Origin: Xanthomonas sp.
GTDB lineage: Bacteria; Pseudomonadota; Gammaproteobacteria; Xanthomonadales; Xanthomonadaceae
NCBI GenBank assembly: GCA_018262705.1
Contig: JADFDQ010000001.1
Location: 62,001 to 126,000, forward strand
Reading direction: 5' to 3'
Length of the DNA: 64,000 nucleotides
Below, piece by piece: positions 8,676 to 17,264 of this stretch. Every line of letters starts with the position of its first letter. Position 1 is the stretch's first letter. Under the pieces are notes generated by a model, which was given only the letters and a program-made list of their open reading frames with translations, did not search any database and had not been told where the DNA came from. Made by a program: the position numbers and the translations under genes.

Positions 8676-9359
8676 TCAATCGGCGTTGCGTGCGATCGCG
8701 AACCGGTAGCCACGCCCGCGCACGGTTTCGATCGGCTTGAGCGCACCGTCCGCATCGAGCTTCTTGCGCAAACGCCCGATGAACACTTCCAGCACGTTGG
8801 AGTCGCGATCGAAATCCTGTTGGTAGATGTGCTCGGTCAAATCGGCCTTCGAAACCAGTTCGCCGGCGTGCATCATCAGGTATTCGAGAACCTTGTATTC
8901 GTAGCTGGTCAGATCGACGTTGGCGCCGCTCACGCTGACCGTCTGCGCAGCCAGATCCAACGTCACCGGGCCGCATTCCAGGGTCGGCTTGCTCCAGCCG
9001 GCCGCGCGCCGCACCAGCGCATTCAAGCGCGCCAGCAGTTCTTCGACATGGAACGGTTTGACCAGATAATCGTCGGCGCCCTGACGCAGGCCTTCGACCT
9101 TGTCCTGCCAGCTCGAACGCGCGGTCAGGATCAAGATCGGAAACTTCTTGCCTTCGCCGCGCAGCGCCTTGATCAATTCGATGCCGCTCATCTTGGGCAA
9201 GCCAAGATCGATGATGCCGACGTCGAACGGCACTTCGCGGCCCATGTACAGGCCTTCTTCGCCGTCCTGCGCCGCGTCCACCGCGAAGCCTTCACGCTTG
9301 AGCCGCGCGGCCAGGGTTTCGCGCAGCGGCGCTTCGTCTTCAACTAGCAAAATTCGCAT
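8676..9359 (-). CDS. phoP: PhoP-like OmpR-family response regulator
   Basis: 227 residues. The receiver domain starts MRILLVEDEAPLRETLA and has the phospho-acceptor in DVGIIDLGLPKMSG, Thr in LILTARS and Lys in LVKPFHVEE. The C-terminal winged helix has LTSYEYKVLEYLMMHAGE, VLEVFIGRLRKKL and ETVRGRGYRF. It sits immediately upstream of the PhoQ-like kinase and downstream of a small secreted-protein gene, so the three probably form one operon. Confidence 0.9.
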   Translation of the reverse strand: MRILLVEDEAPLRETLAARLKREGFAVDAAQDGEEGLYMGREVPFDVGIIDLGLPKMSGIELIKALRGEGKKFPILILTARSSWQDKVEGLRQGADDYLVKPFHVEELLARLNALVRRAAGWSKPTLECGPVTLDLAAQTVSVSGANVDLTSYEYKVLEYLMMHAGELVSKADLTEHIYQQDFDRDSNVLEVFIGRLRKKLDADGALKPIETVRGRGYRFAIARNAD

Positions 9360-9397
9360 GCCTGCTCCCCGATCCCTGCGCCGGCGCACCGGCGCGA

Positions 9398-9778
9398 TCA
9401 ATCGCCATTGCCATCGTTTTGCGAACTCGTCGAACGGCGACTGCCGCCGCGCCCCGAATCCTGCATGTAGACCCGCACGCGCCCATGGTCGTCGACCACC
9501 TTGACCCGGTGCATGTCGCGACCGTCGTACTGCACGCGATCGACCGACAGCACTTCGCCGCGCGAATCGCGCTCGGCCCGGCGCACCGCTTCGGAGGCGC
9601 CGTCGTTGCCGCGCGGCGGCGGCGCCTGCTGCATCCAGTCCGGCGCCTGGGTCGGCTGATCGCGCCCATGCCCGCGCTGCGGCTGCGCCTGCTGCGCCTG
9701 CTGCGCCTGCACAGCCGGCACCGCGCACAGCAGGGCGAGGACGGTCAGGCTGGACTGGACGCACGAACGGCGGGACAT
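9398..9778 (-). CDS. Small secreted PepSY-like protein upstream of phoP
   Basis: 126 residues from ATG 9778. A signal peptide (about 1-26, VLALLCAVPAVQAQ) is followed by a Gln/Pro-rich spacer and a short C-terminal module, EAVRRAERDSRGEVLSVDRV through VRVYMQDSG, with the alternating pattern of PepSY-like domains. It ends 38 bp before phoP. Such proteins often sit next to two-component systems and may act as periplasmic accessories; that role is inferred from position. Confidence 0.7.
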   Translation of the reverse strand: MSRRSCVQSSLTVLALLCAVPAVQAQQAQQAQPQRGHGRDQPTQAPDWMQQAPPPRGNDGASEAVRRAERDSRGEVLSVDRVQYDGRDMHRVKVVDDHGRVRVYMQDSGRGGSRRSTSSQNDGNGD

Positions 9779-9905
9779 GGCGCGACTCCGTGTTGGATCG
9801 TTGGACGCTGCCATTCTTGGAAGCGCGGAGTGAATCCGCCCTGAAGTCTACTCCACGTCCTGACCCGCCATTCAGGTTGGCGCTGCTGCGAGCGTGACGA
9901 CGGTC

Positions 9906-10820
9906 TCAGAAAATCTCGCCGATGCAACAGCGCAGCGAACCGCCGGCGGCCTCGATCGCATCGAGCTCGACGCTGGCCACGCGGAAGCCGGCACGCTCCA
10001 GCAGCTGCCGATGCTCGGCCGTCAACGCGCGTTCGGCGCGGGCGCTCATCCAGACCACGTGCTCGTCCAGCGCGATGCAGTTGCCGACGAAGGCGGCGTG
10101 CTCCTCGTCATTGCACAGCACCGACGCTGGCGCATGGAAACCGGCGATCGCCTCGGCCACGTGCGGATCGGCAAACCCGTTCGGGCACACCACCGCGGCG
10201 CGCCCGGCCAGCACCGCCAGCACCACATTGGTGTGGTATTCGCCGGCGGCCAGATCAAACATCAGGGTGGCACGCAGGCCAAACGCCTCGTGCATCAGCC
10301 GCGCGCCGACCTCATCGCAACGCTCGGACAAGCCGCAAAAGCCAAGGCCACGGGCGCGGTCGATCACCAGTGCGCCGGTCAGCTCGCAGGCATGCGTCTG
10401 CGTGGATAGCTCAACTTCCTGCTTGCCCAACACGTCGCGAAAGAAGGCGCGGATATCGCCGCGTGCGGCTTCGCGCCGACGCACTTCATGGCGCATGCGG
10501 CCGACGATATAGCGCCCTTGGGCGGTGCCGAACACGTTGTTGGGAAACAGCGCGTCGGGCGTGTCGTTGCGTCCGGCGAAGCAGATCGTGGGCACGACCG
10601 TCGACAGCGCGCGCTGCAGGTCGCAGTGCTGATCCGAAGCGCGTGCGGCGTCGAACGCTGCGGCCGCTGCGGCCATGTAGACGTTGTCCTGCGCCGACTG
10701 CTCGGCCAGCGCGAAGCCATCCGGCGCGACCAGAAACGCGGCGCGCGCGGTGGCCGCGCCGAAGTCGGGGGCAAGGGTGCGTGCAAATTCGAAAAAACGT
10801 TTGGCGTCGCGGGTGATCAT
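9906..10820 (-). CDS. ctlX: CtlX-like guanidino-group hydrolase
   Basis: 304 residues of the arginine-deiminase / amidinotransferase fold. The family motifs FPNNVF, GEYHTNVVLAVL (catalytic His) and the C-terminal GGSLRCCIGEIF (catalytic Cys) are present. The closest named group is CtlX, citrulline-utilisation hydrolase; dimethylarginine or arginine deiminase-like activity is possible. Its ATG overlaps the dusA stop by four bases, so it is translationally coupled to a tRNA dihydrouridine synthase, an unexpected partner. The arginase at the window start is the only other arginine-related gene. Confidence 0.75.
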   Translation of the reverse strand: MITRDAKRFFEFARTLAPDFGAATARAAFLVAPDGFALAEQSAQDNVYMAAAAAAFDAARASDQHCDLQRALSTVVPTICFAGRNDTPDALFPNNVFGTAQGRYIVGRMRHEVRRREAARGDIRAFFRDVLGKQEVELSTQTHACELTGALVIDRARGLGFCGLSERCDEVGARLMHEAFGLRATLMFDLAAGEYHTNVVLAVLAGRAAVVCPNGFADPHVAEAIAGFHAPASVLCNDEEHAAFVGNCIALDEHVVWMSARAERALTAEHRQLLERAGFRVASVELDAIEAAGGSLRCCIGEIF

Positions 10821-11830
10821 GCGGCGGCTGGTTCGGGTTGGGTGACGGCAAGGGCGCGTTCGATCAGCGCCCAGTCGGCATGGGGGAGGTGTGCGCCTTC
10901 GCTCAGGATCTGGCGGAACGCGCGCCCGCCGGGACGCCCTGCGAACAGGCCCAGCAGGGCGTGGGTCATGCGCTGCAGCGGCACCGCGCGCGCAAGCTGC
11001 GCTTCGACATACGGACGATACGCGCGTAGCAGCTCGGTTCGCGCACGCAGCGGCGCACCGAACCAGCGCACATCGAGTTCATGCAGCAGATACGGCGTGT
11101 GCCAAGCGGCGCGACCGAGCATCGCGCCGTCGACGTGCGCCAGGTGCGCACTTGCTTCCCCGGCATCCTTGATGCCGCCGTTGACGATCACCTGCAACTG
11201 CGGGCGCTCGGACTTGAGCCGATACGCCCAGTCGTAGCGCAGCGGCGGCACTTCGCGGTTTTCTTTCGGGCTCAGCCCTTTTAGCCAGGCATTGCGCGCA
11301 TGCACCACGAAGGTTTGGCAACCGGCGCTGGCAATGGTGTCGATAAAGCGCACGAAGCGTTCCCACTCGTGGTCGTCATCCACGCCCAACCGGCACTTCA
11401 CGGTCACCGGCACCGGCCCGTCTGACGGTGCGCACGCCGCAATCATCGCCGCCACGCTGTCGGCCACCAGCTGCGGCTCACGCATCAAACACGCACCGAA
11501 GCGACCGGCCTGCACGCGATCGGACGGGCAGCCGCAATTGAGGTTGATTTCGTCGAACCCGTGTTCGGCGCCGATCCGCGCCGCCTGCGCCAGCAACGCC
11601 GGTTCACTGCCGCCCAGTTGCAGCGCCACCGGATGCTCGCACGGATCCATCGCCAGCAAGCGAGTCCGATCGCCATGGATCACCGCATTGGCGTGCACCA
11701 TCTCGCTATACAGCCGCGCGTGCGGCGCCAGCAGCCGATGGAATGCCCGGCAATGCGAATCCGTCCAATCCATCATCGGGGCGACGGACAGGCGCAGCTG
11801 CTCAGCGGGAATGGCGGATGAAACGGTCAT
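10817..11830 (-). CDS. dusA: tRNA-dihydrouridine(20/20a) synthase
   Basis: FMN-dependent reductase making dihydrouridine in the tRNA D-loop. 337 residues from ATG 11830, chosen because RLSVAPMMDWTDSHCR matches the family N-terminus; the frame continues upstream without similarity. Motifs are LQLGGSEP, NLNCGCPSDRV, the catalytic Cys in RFGACLM, VTVKCRLGVDD, VHARNAWLKGLSPKENR and VNGGIKD. DusA rather than DusB/C is supported by PMMDWTD and SPKENREVPPL. It overlaps the next gene by 4 bp. Confidence 0.93.
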   Translation of the reverse strand: MTVSSAIPAEQLRLSVAPMMDWTDSHCRAFHRLLAPHARLYSEMVHANAVIHGDRTRLLAMDPCEHPVALQLGGSEPALLAQAARIGAEHGFDEINLNCGCPSDRVQAGRFGACLMREPQLVADSVAAMIAACAPSDGPVPVTVKCRLGVDDDHEWERFVRFIDTIASAGCQTFVVHARNAWLKGLSPKENREVPPLRYDWAYRLKSERPQLQVIVNGGIKDAGEASAHLAHVDGAMLGRAAWHTPYLLHELDVRWFGAPLRARTELLRAYRPYVEAQLARAVPLQRMTHALLGLFAGRPGGRAFRQILSEGAHLPHADWALIERALAVTQPEPAAA

Positions 11831-11987
11831 CGCCGCGCATTGTACGGATCGAGTCCGCCGCCGAAGCCGCAACGGGACACGCATCGCGCCGGCGTCGGCA
11901 CGTTGCCGCAGCGCAACAGGCATAATTGGCGGTTGTGCGGCGCGCTTTTCCGCCGCCCTCCCCACGCGCTTCCGAGGAATTTCCCGC

Positions 11988-13424
11988 ATGTCTTCCCACA
12001 CCGACAACGTCCGCCCCGATTGGGACGAAGTGATCGTTCGCATCGTCGACTACGTCCGCGACTACCAGCCCGACACCGACCTGGCCTGGACGACCGCGCG
12101 CAACGTGCTGATCGACTCGCTGGGCTGCGCGCTGGAAGCGCTGGACTACCCAGCCTGCACCAAGCTGCTCGGGCCGCTGGTGGAAGGCGCCGGACTGCCG
12201 GGCGGTGCGCGCGTGCCGGGCACTTCGTTTGAGCTGGATCCGGTCAAGGCCGCCTTCGACATCGGGGCAACGATTCGCTGGCTGGACTTCAACGACACCT
12301 GGCTTGCCGCCGAGTGGGGGCATCCGTCCGACAACCTCGGCGCGATTCTCGCGGTGGCCGATTGGCTGGCGCGCAAGGGCGCGCCGCTGACCATGCGCCA
12401 GGTGCTCGAATGCGCGATCAAGGCGCACGAGATCCAGGGCGTGCTGGCGCTGAAGAATTCGTTCAATCAGGTCGGGCTCGACCACGTCGCGCTGGTCAAG
12501 CTGGCCTCGACCGCGGTGGTGAGCAAGCTGCTCGGTCTGGATCGCGATCAATCGCTGGCCGCGGTTTCGCAGGTGTTCGTCGACGGCCAGAGCCTGCGCA
12601 CCTACCGCCATTCGCCCAACACCGGCTCGCGCAAGAGCTGGGCCGCCGGCGACGCCTGCAGTCGCGCCGTGCGTCTGGCGCTGATTTCCAGGGCCGGCGA
12701 AATGGGCTATCCGTGCGTGCTGACCGCGCCGGCCTGGGGTTTTTACGACGTCTCCTTTCAGGGCCGCGCGTTCCGCTTCGAGCGCGACTTCGGCAGCTAC
12801 GTGATGGAAAACGTGCTGTTTAAGATCAGCTTCCCGGCCGAGTTCCATTCGCAGACCGCGGTCGAGGCGGCGATGACGCTGCACGGCACGCTCAAGCAGC
12901 TCGGCCGCAGCGTCGAGGAGATCGAAAAAATCGTCATTCGCACCCACGCCGCCTGCGTGCGGATCATCGACAAGCAAGGTCCGCTGAACAACCCGGCCGA
13001 CCGCGATCACTGCATCCAGTACATGGTCGCGGTGCCGCTGATCTTCGGCCGCCTGACCGCCGCCGACTACGAGGACGGCATCGCCGCCGATCCGCGCATC
13101 GACACGCTGCGCGCCAAGATCCGCTGCGTCGAAGATCCGGCGTTCACCGCCGACTACCACGACCCGGACAAGCGCTCGATCGCCAACGGCTTGACCGTCA
13201 CCTTCAAGGACGGCAGCAGGCTCGACGAGCTGCTGGTCGAATACCCGATCGGCCACCGCCGCCGCCGCGCCGACGGCATCCCGCTGCTGGAAGCCAAGTT
13301 CCGCCGCAACCTCGCCCGCCGCTTCGACGAAACGCGCCAGCAGGCGATCCTCGACGCGGCGCTGGATCAGTCCACGCTGGAAGCGATGCCGGTGCAGGAC
13401 TTCATGGCGCTGTTCGTGGCCTGA
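11988..13424 (+). CDS. prpD: MmgE/PrpD family, probable 2-methylcitrate dehydratase
   Basis: 478 residues, the usual PrpD length. PrpD dehydrates 2-methylcitrate in the methylcitrate cycle of propionate breakdown. Conserved stretches include NVLIDSLGCALEAL, WLDFNDTWLAAEWGHPSDN, AGDACSRAVRLALIS and KISFPAEFHSQTAVEAA. No prpB, prpC or acnD lies within this window, so the pathway would be encoded elsewhere or the enzyme has another substrate. It diverges from dusA. Confidence 0.85.
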   Translation: MSSHTDNVRPDWDEVIVRIVDYVRDYQPDTDLAWTTARNVLIDSLGCALEALDYPACTKLLGPLVEGAGLPGGARVPGTSFELDPVKAAFDIGATIRWLDFNDTWLAAEWGHPSDNLGAILAVADWLARKGAPLTMRQVLECAIKAHEIQGVLALKNSFNQVGLDHVALVKLASTAVVSKLLGLDRDQSLAAVSQVFVDGQSLRTYRHSPNTGSRKSWAAGDACSRAVRLALISRAGEMGYPCVLTAPAWGFYDVSFQGRAFRFERDFGSYVMENVLFKISFPAEFHSQTAVEAAMTLHGTLKQLGRSVEEIEKIVIRTHAACVRIIDKQGPLNNPADRDHCIQYMVAVPLIFGRLTAADYEDGIAADPRIDTLRAKIRCVEDPAFTADYHDPDKRSIANGLTVTFKDGSRLDELLVEYPIGHRRRRADGIPLLEAKFRRNLARRFDETRQQAILDAALDQSTLEAMPVQDFMALFVA

Positions 13425-13481
13425 GGCGACGCTGATTCGGTCAGCGTTGCCCTGAGACCGCGTATCGCCCATGCCATCCAG

Positions 13482-13509
13482 GGCCGCACCGGGCACAACC
13501 GGCGCGGCC
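13482..13509. terminator. Hairpin between convergent prpD and SDR genes
   Basis: Stem 13482-13492 pairs with 13499-13509 (11 bp, one mismatch, six-base loop). It lies between the convergent stops of prpD and the SDR gene. The T-run is weak, so termination is likely but not certain. Confidence 0.5.
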
Positions 13510-13520
13510 TCTTCATTGCG

Positions 13521-14393
13521 TCACTCGACCGCAGGTCCGACCTTGTGCAGCTCGTGGCGGGCCTGATCGAAGCCGGTTTTGGGCAGGAAGCTGCCGTTGC
13601 GGTCGGCGATCTCGTTCCAACGGTCGAGGATGCTCTCGGCGCTGGCGTCCTCACCCAGCGCGATGCCTTGGGTCAACGCGATCTGGACCAGTTCGAAGCC
13701 GCCGGCGCCGGCGCTGAGGATGGCGCGGTTCGGCGCGCCTTCGGCCACCAGCGCCAGCACCGCCGGGCTGACCAGCGCCGGCTTGAACTTCGACAGCTGC
13801 TCGGGCGGCAGGATGCCTTCCATCATCCGGGTCGCGCCGGTGGGCGCGAGGCAGTTGACGCGGATGCCGTGCTTTTCGCCTTCGATGCCCAGCGTCTGCA
13901 TCAACCCGACCAGCCCCATCTTGGCCGCGCCGTAATTGGCCTGCCCGAAGTTGCCGTACAGGCCGCTGCAGGAGGTGGTCATCACGATCCGGCCGTAGCC
14001 TTGCTGACGCATCGCATTCCACACCGCCTTGCTGCAGTTGGCCGCGCCCATCAGGTGCACGTCCACGACCAGCCGGAAGTCGTCCAGCGCCATCTTGCCG
14101 AAGCTCTTGTCGCGCAGGATGCCGGCGTTGTTGACGAGGATGTCGATCCGGCCGAACTCGGCCAGCGCTGCGTCCGCCATCGCCTGCACCGCGCCGGCAT
14201 CGGCGACCGAGCATTTGGCCGCGCGCGCATTAAAGCCGGCCGCGCGAAGTTCCTCGACCACCGCGTCGGCGCCGTCGCCAAGGTCGTTGACGATGAGCTG
14301 GGCGCCGCGACTGGCCAGCAGCAGCGCGTGCGAACGGCCGAGACCGCCGCCGGCTCCGGTGACGATGGCCGTGCGGCCCGAGAGGTCGATCAT
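13521..14393 (-). CDS. Short-chain dehydrogenase, MFE2-type hydroxyacyl-CoA dehydrogenase-like
   Basis: 290 residues with an intact classical SDR core: TGAGGGLGRSHALLLASRGA (NAD-binding loop), NNAGILRDKSF, catalytic Ser in MTTSCSGLYGNFG, Tyr/Lys in YGAAKMG, and the C-terminal RVNCLAPTGATRM. The LGRSHALLLASRGA plus ILRDKSFGKM pattern matches the dehydrogenase domain of peroxisomal multifunctional enzyme type 2, suggesting a (3R)-hydroxyacyl-CoA substrate. A HAD-hydrolase gene follows upstream on the same strand. The substrate is inferred. Confidence 0.85.
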   Translation of the reverse strand: MIDLSGRTAIVTGAGGGLGRSHALLLASRGAQLIVNDLGDGADAVVEELRAAGFNARAAKCSVADAGAVQAMADAALAEFGRIDILVNNAGILRDKSFGKMALDDFRLVVDVHLMGAANCSKAVWNAMRQQGYGRIVMTTSCSGLYGNFGQANYGAAKMGLVGLMQTLGIEGEKHGIRVNCLAPTGATRMMEGILPPEQLSKFKPALVSPAVLALVAEGAPNRAILSAGAGGFELVQIALTQGIALGEDASAESILDRWNEIADRNGSFLPKTGFDQARHELHKVGPAVE

Positions 14394-14425
14394 CTTCTGG
14401 TTTCCCCTGATTGAAGTGGTGTTGA

Positions 14426-15157
14426 TCAGGCCGCCAGTGCGGCCAGTTCGTGCAGCGCTTGCGGCAATCCGGCGATGCCGTCCAGCGTGCGCAGACGTTC
14501 GTCGCCGCCGTTGAGCTTTGCCTCGGCCTCGTGCTGCCAGGTCCGGTGATAGGGCACGTGCACGCCCCAGCCGCCCAGTTCCAGCACCGGCACGATGTCC
14601 GAACGCAGCGAATTGCCGACCATCAGAAAGCGCTGCGCCGGCACGCCGAATTCCTCCAGCAGCCGCGCGTAGGTGGCCGGATCCTTTTCGCTGACGATCT
14701 CGATCCGCCTGAACAAGTCGGCCAGCCCGGAGTCGCGCACCTTGGCTTCCTGATGAAACAGATCGCCCTTGGTGATCAGCACCACCGGGTAGTCGGCCGC
14801 CACCGCCGCCACCGCCGCGCGCACGCCGTCAAGCAGTTCGACCGGATGCCGCAGCAGTGACTTGGCCAGCGCGACGATGCGGCCGATGTCGCGCGCGCTG
14901 ATCCGCGCCGCGGTGATCTCGACCGCGGCCTCGACCATCGACAGCGCCATGCCCTTCACGCCGTAGCCGAAGAAGGCGATGTTGCGCGATTCGAATTGGT
15001 ACAGCCGCTGGCCAACGTCGTCGAGATCGACGTAGCCGGCGAGAATGCGCTCGTACTGCGCCTGCGCATCGTCGAAATAATCCTGGCTACGCCACAGGGT
15101 GTCGTCGGCATCGAAGCCGACCATGGCGATGCCGGTATGCGCGTGCGGGGATCTCAT
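14426..15157 (-). CDS. HAD-superfamily hydrolase
   Basis: About 243 residues (ATG at 15157; ATG 15166 is an alternative). HAD motif I is GFDADDTLWRS, motif II VLITKGD, and motif III/IV is KDPATYARLLEEFGVPAQRFLMVGNSLRSDIVPVLELG with the acidic residues in place. A helical cap lies between motifs I and II. It is probably a small-molecule phosphatase; the substrate is unknown. Located 32 bp upstream of the SDR gene on the same strand. Confidence 0.85.
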   Translation of the reverse strand: MRSPHAHTGIAMVGFDADDTLWRSQDYFDDAQAQYERILAGYVDLDDVGQRLYQFESRNIAFFGYGVKGMALSMVEAAVEITAARISARDIGRIVALAKSLLRHPVELLDGVRAAVAAVAADYPVVLITKGDLFHQEAKVRDSGLADLFRRIEIVSEKDPATYARLLEEFGVPAQRFLMVGNSLRSDIVPVLELGGWGVHVPYHRTWQHEAEAKLNGGDERLRTLDGIAGLPQALHELAALAA

Positions 15158-15225
15158 CGCCGCCATTTTACGGGTTCGCGACGCTCCCCGTTGGGGCCTT
15201 GGATCGATGCAGCGGCGCGTCCGGC

Positions 15226-15570
15226 TCAGGCCTTCTTCACGAATTCCGACTTCAAACCCATCGCGCCGATGCCGTCGATTTTGCAGTCGATGTCGTGGTC
15301 GCCGTCGACCAGGCGGATGTTGCGCACCTTGGTGCCGACCTTCACCACCAGCGACGAGCCCTTGACCTTCAGATCCTTGATGACGGTGACGCTGTCGCCG
15401 TCCTGCAGCACGTTGCCGACGGCATCCTTGATGACCCGCGTGGCCTCGGCTTCCGCCGCGAGCCCGGCATCCGGCGACCACTCGTGCGCGCATTCCGGGC
15501 ACACCAGCAGCGCGCCGTCTGCATAGACATAGCTGGATTGGCAGTTCGGGCAGGATGGGAGCGTGGTCAT
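15226..15570 (-). CDS. yjdM: YjdM/PhnA zinc-ribbon protein
   Basis: 114 residues. The N-terminal zinc ribbon has [21 protein letters not shown] (two CxxC pairs) and the C-terminal half is an SH3-like PhnA domain, [19 protein letters not shown] and then [16 protein letters not shown]. The name PhnA comes from proximity to phosphonate genes in E. coli; the protein is not known to be part of phosphonate catabolism and no phn genes are present here. Confidence 0.9.
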   Translation of the reverse strand: MTTLPSCPNCQSSYVYADGALLVCPECAHEWSPDAGLAAEAEATRVIKDAVGNVLQDGDSVTVIKDLKVKGSSLVVKVGTKVRNIRLVDGDHDIDCKIDGIGAMGLKSEFVKKA

Positions 15571-15914
15571 CGGTTGCGTTGCCTGTCTCGTCAGGGGCGG
15601 CCATGGTACGCCGCAACGCCCGCCGGCTCGTCCGATGCGAATGATTCCGCCGGCGAATGACGGCCACACCCGAATTATGAACAAATCGCAACGTCAAGGC
15701 CCCATTTCCTGGAAATTTGCTGTATTGTGGGGGTACTGTTCAAGGCGGGATCACGGTACATCGTGACTCCGGTGCTGTAGATCAACCGGTTATCGGGTTC
15801 ATTGCGACCCTCCAGACGATCCACCTCATCGCATCGCGTTACCCCTTGCTGATACAGTCCCGACAATGCGTGATGCTAGTCGGGTTTCCTCAACTGTTCC
15901 AAGGAGTAACACCA
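15571..15914 (+). promoter_or_regulatory. Long leader region upstream of cspA
   Basis: About 340 bp without a gene between divergent yjdM and cspA. It is richer in A+T than its surroundings (15670-15730 and 15780-15910) and holds a small inverted repeat TCACG/CGTGA at 15751-15766. A strong AAGGAG Shine-Dalgarno at 15901 precedes the cspA ATG. Long structured 5' leaders are known for cold-shock mRNAs, so a cold-responsive leader is likely; the promoter could not be placed with confidence. Confidence 0.5.
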
Positions 15915-16124
15915 ATGTCTGATCGTCAAACCGGCACCGTCAAGTGGTTCAACGACGCCAAGGGCTTCGGCTTCATCACCCCGGAAAGCGGCGCCGACCT
16001 GTTCGTGCACTTCCGCTCCATCCAGGGCAGCGGCTTCAAGTCCCTGCAGGAAGGCCAGCGCGTCTCGTTCAAGGTTGCGCAGGGCCAGAAGGGTCTGCAG
16101 GCCGAAGAAGTCCAGGCCGAGTAA
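15915..16124 (+). CDS. cspA: Cold-shock protein, CspA family
   Basis: 69 residues, a single OB-fold cold-shock domain. RNP1 KGFGFITPE and RNP2 DLFVHFRSI are intact, with [11 protein letters not shown] at the start. It binds single-stranded RNA and DNA as an RNA chaperone. It has a strong ribosome-binding site, a long leader and its own intrinsic terminator, so it is a monocistronic unit. Which csp paralogue it is, and whether it is cold-induced, cannot be told from sequence alone. Confidence 0.95.
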   Translation: MSDRQTGTVKWFNDAKGFGFITPESGADLFVHFRSIQGSGFKSLQEGQRVSFKVAQGQKGLQAEEVQAE

Positions 16125-16158
16125 GCCTGAACGACGCTTGCCGCGTCAGCGGCAACTC

Positions 16159-16190
16159 AAAACCCCGTGCGGCGACGCGCGGGGTTTTTT
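16159..16190 (+). terminator. Intrinsic terminator of cspA
   Basis: An AAACCCCG...CGGGGTTT hairpin (one G.T wobble in the lower stem) ends in a run of six T residues at 16185-16190, about 35 bp after the cspA stop. This is a textbook Rho-independent terminator. Confidence 0.9.
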
Positions 16191-16402
16191 GTTGTCTACG
16201 TTGCGAAGCGACAGCCGCTCATCCGTGAGAGACGCGATTCGATGGCTAGCAACCTCGCCTGAACGGATCCGGATACGACTAAAAAATCGATTCCGTTACG
16301 GAGAAGCTGATCCTCGTACCACGCCTGCTGCATCGCCCGAAAGCGCGCGGATTGGCACGTCCCGTCTTGCACGAATTCGTGCGATCGTTGCAGATCACCG
16401 CC

Positions 16403-17185
16403 TCATCCGCACTTGCTGTAGCCGCAGTTCAGGCAAGTCGCGCAGCCGTCCATCAGCACCGTGGCCTTGGTGCTGCATTTGTGGCACATGCTGGCCGAGG
16501 GCGGGAAGCTGGTGCCTTCGCCGGTGATGGCGATGTCCTCGCCGTCGACGGTTTCTGCTGCCTGCATCGCGCCGCCCATTTCCCCGGCGGTGCTTATTTC
16601 AACGTTTTTTTTTGAGCGTTGCTCGTAGACACGGCGCTTTTCCGCGATCATCGCGCGCTGGGCGTCGCTCATCTCCGGATCGTGCAGCATGCCGATCGCC
16701 TTGAGGTGATCTTCAACCACGCTGCCGAGTTCGGCCACCAAGGACGGCATGTAGACGCCGCCGGATCTGAAATAGCCGCCGCGCGGATCGAACACCGCCT
16801 TCATTTCCTCGACCAGGAAGGCCACGTCGCCGCCCTTGCGGAACACCGCGGACATGATCCGGGTGAGCGCGACGATCCACTGGAAATGTTCCATCGACTT
16901 GGAGTTGATGAAGATCTCGAACGGACGCCGCAGCTCGTGCTCGGTGCCGGCGTTGAGCACGATGTCGTTGATGGTCACGTACATCGCATGCTCGACCAGC
17001 GGCGACTTGATCTTGTAGGTGCTGCCGATCAGGACTTCCGGGCGCTCGATGCGCTCGTGCATGTGGATGACGTTGTCTGCCGGCGCGCTGACCGGCTCCG
17101 GCACGACCATGATCGCCTCCTTCGCCTTGTCTTCCGGCGTGACGACGGAGTAACCCTTGATTTTCTTTCCGATCTTGACGGTCAT
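16403..17185 (-). CDS. nrdJb: Class II ribonucleotide reductase, C-terminal subunit NrdJb
   Basis: 260 residues corresponding to the C-terminal part of adenosylcobalamin-dependent reductases, here a separate gene as in Pseudomonas aeruginosa. It contains a TSCPD-type domain (GSTYKIKSPLVEHAMYVTIND, ELRRPFEIFINSKS) and ends in a Cys-rich tail with MCHKCSTK, CATCLNCGYSKCG, likely a metal-binding module plus the C-terminal cysteines that re-reduce the active site. It must work with NrdJa, encoded upstream on the same strand beyond a histone-like gene. Confidence 0.88.
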   Translation of the reverse strand: MTVKIGKKIKGYSVVTPEDKAKEAIMVVPEPVSAPADNVIHMHERIERPEVLIGSTYKIKSPLVEHAMYVTINDIVLNAGTEHELRRPFEIFINSKSMEHFQWIVALTRIMSAVFRKGGDVAFLVEEMKAVFDPRGGYFRSGGVYMPSLVAELGSVVEDHLKAIGMLHDPEMSDAQRAMIAEKRRVYEQRSKKNVEISTAGEMGGAMQAAETVDGEDIAITGEGTSFPPSASMCHKCSTKATVLMDGCATCLNCGYSKCG

Positions 17186-17264
17186 GGAGCCTGGAACCTG
17201 CCTGGATGCTGTGTCATGGAAGTGCGCCGCGCCCGGTTGCGCCGGGCGGGCGCGAGATGGATGC

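Noticed and set aside
11988-13424. Methylcitrate cycle operon
   Set aside because: Only the prpD-like gene is here; prpB, prpC and acnD are absent from the window, so an operon cannot be claimed.
16369-16382. Perfect 14-bp palindrome GCACGAATTCGTGC downstream of nrdJb
   Set aside because: Short dyads of this size occur by chance, and there is no T-run, gene start or second copy to give it a role.
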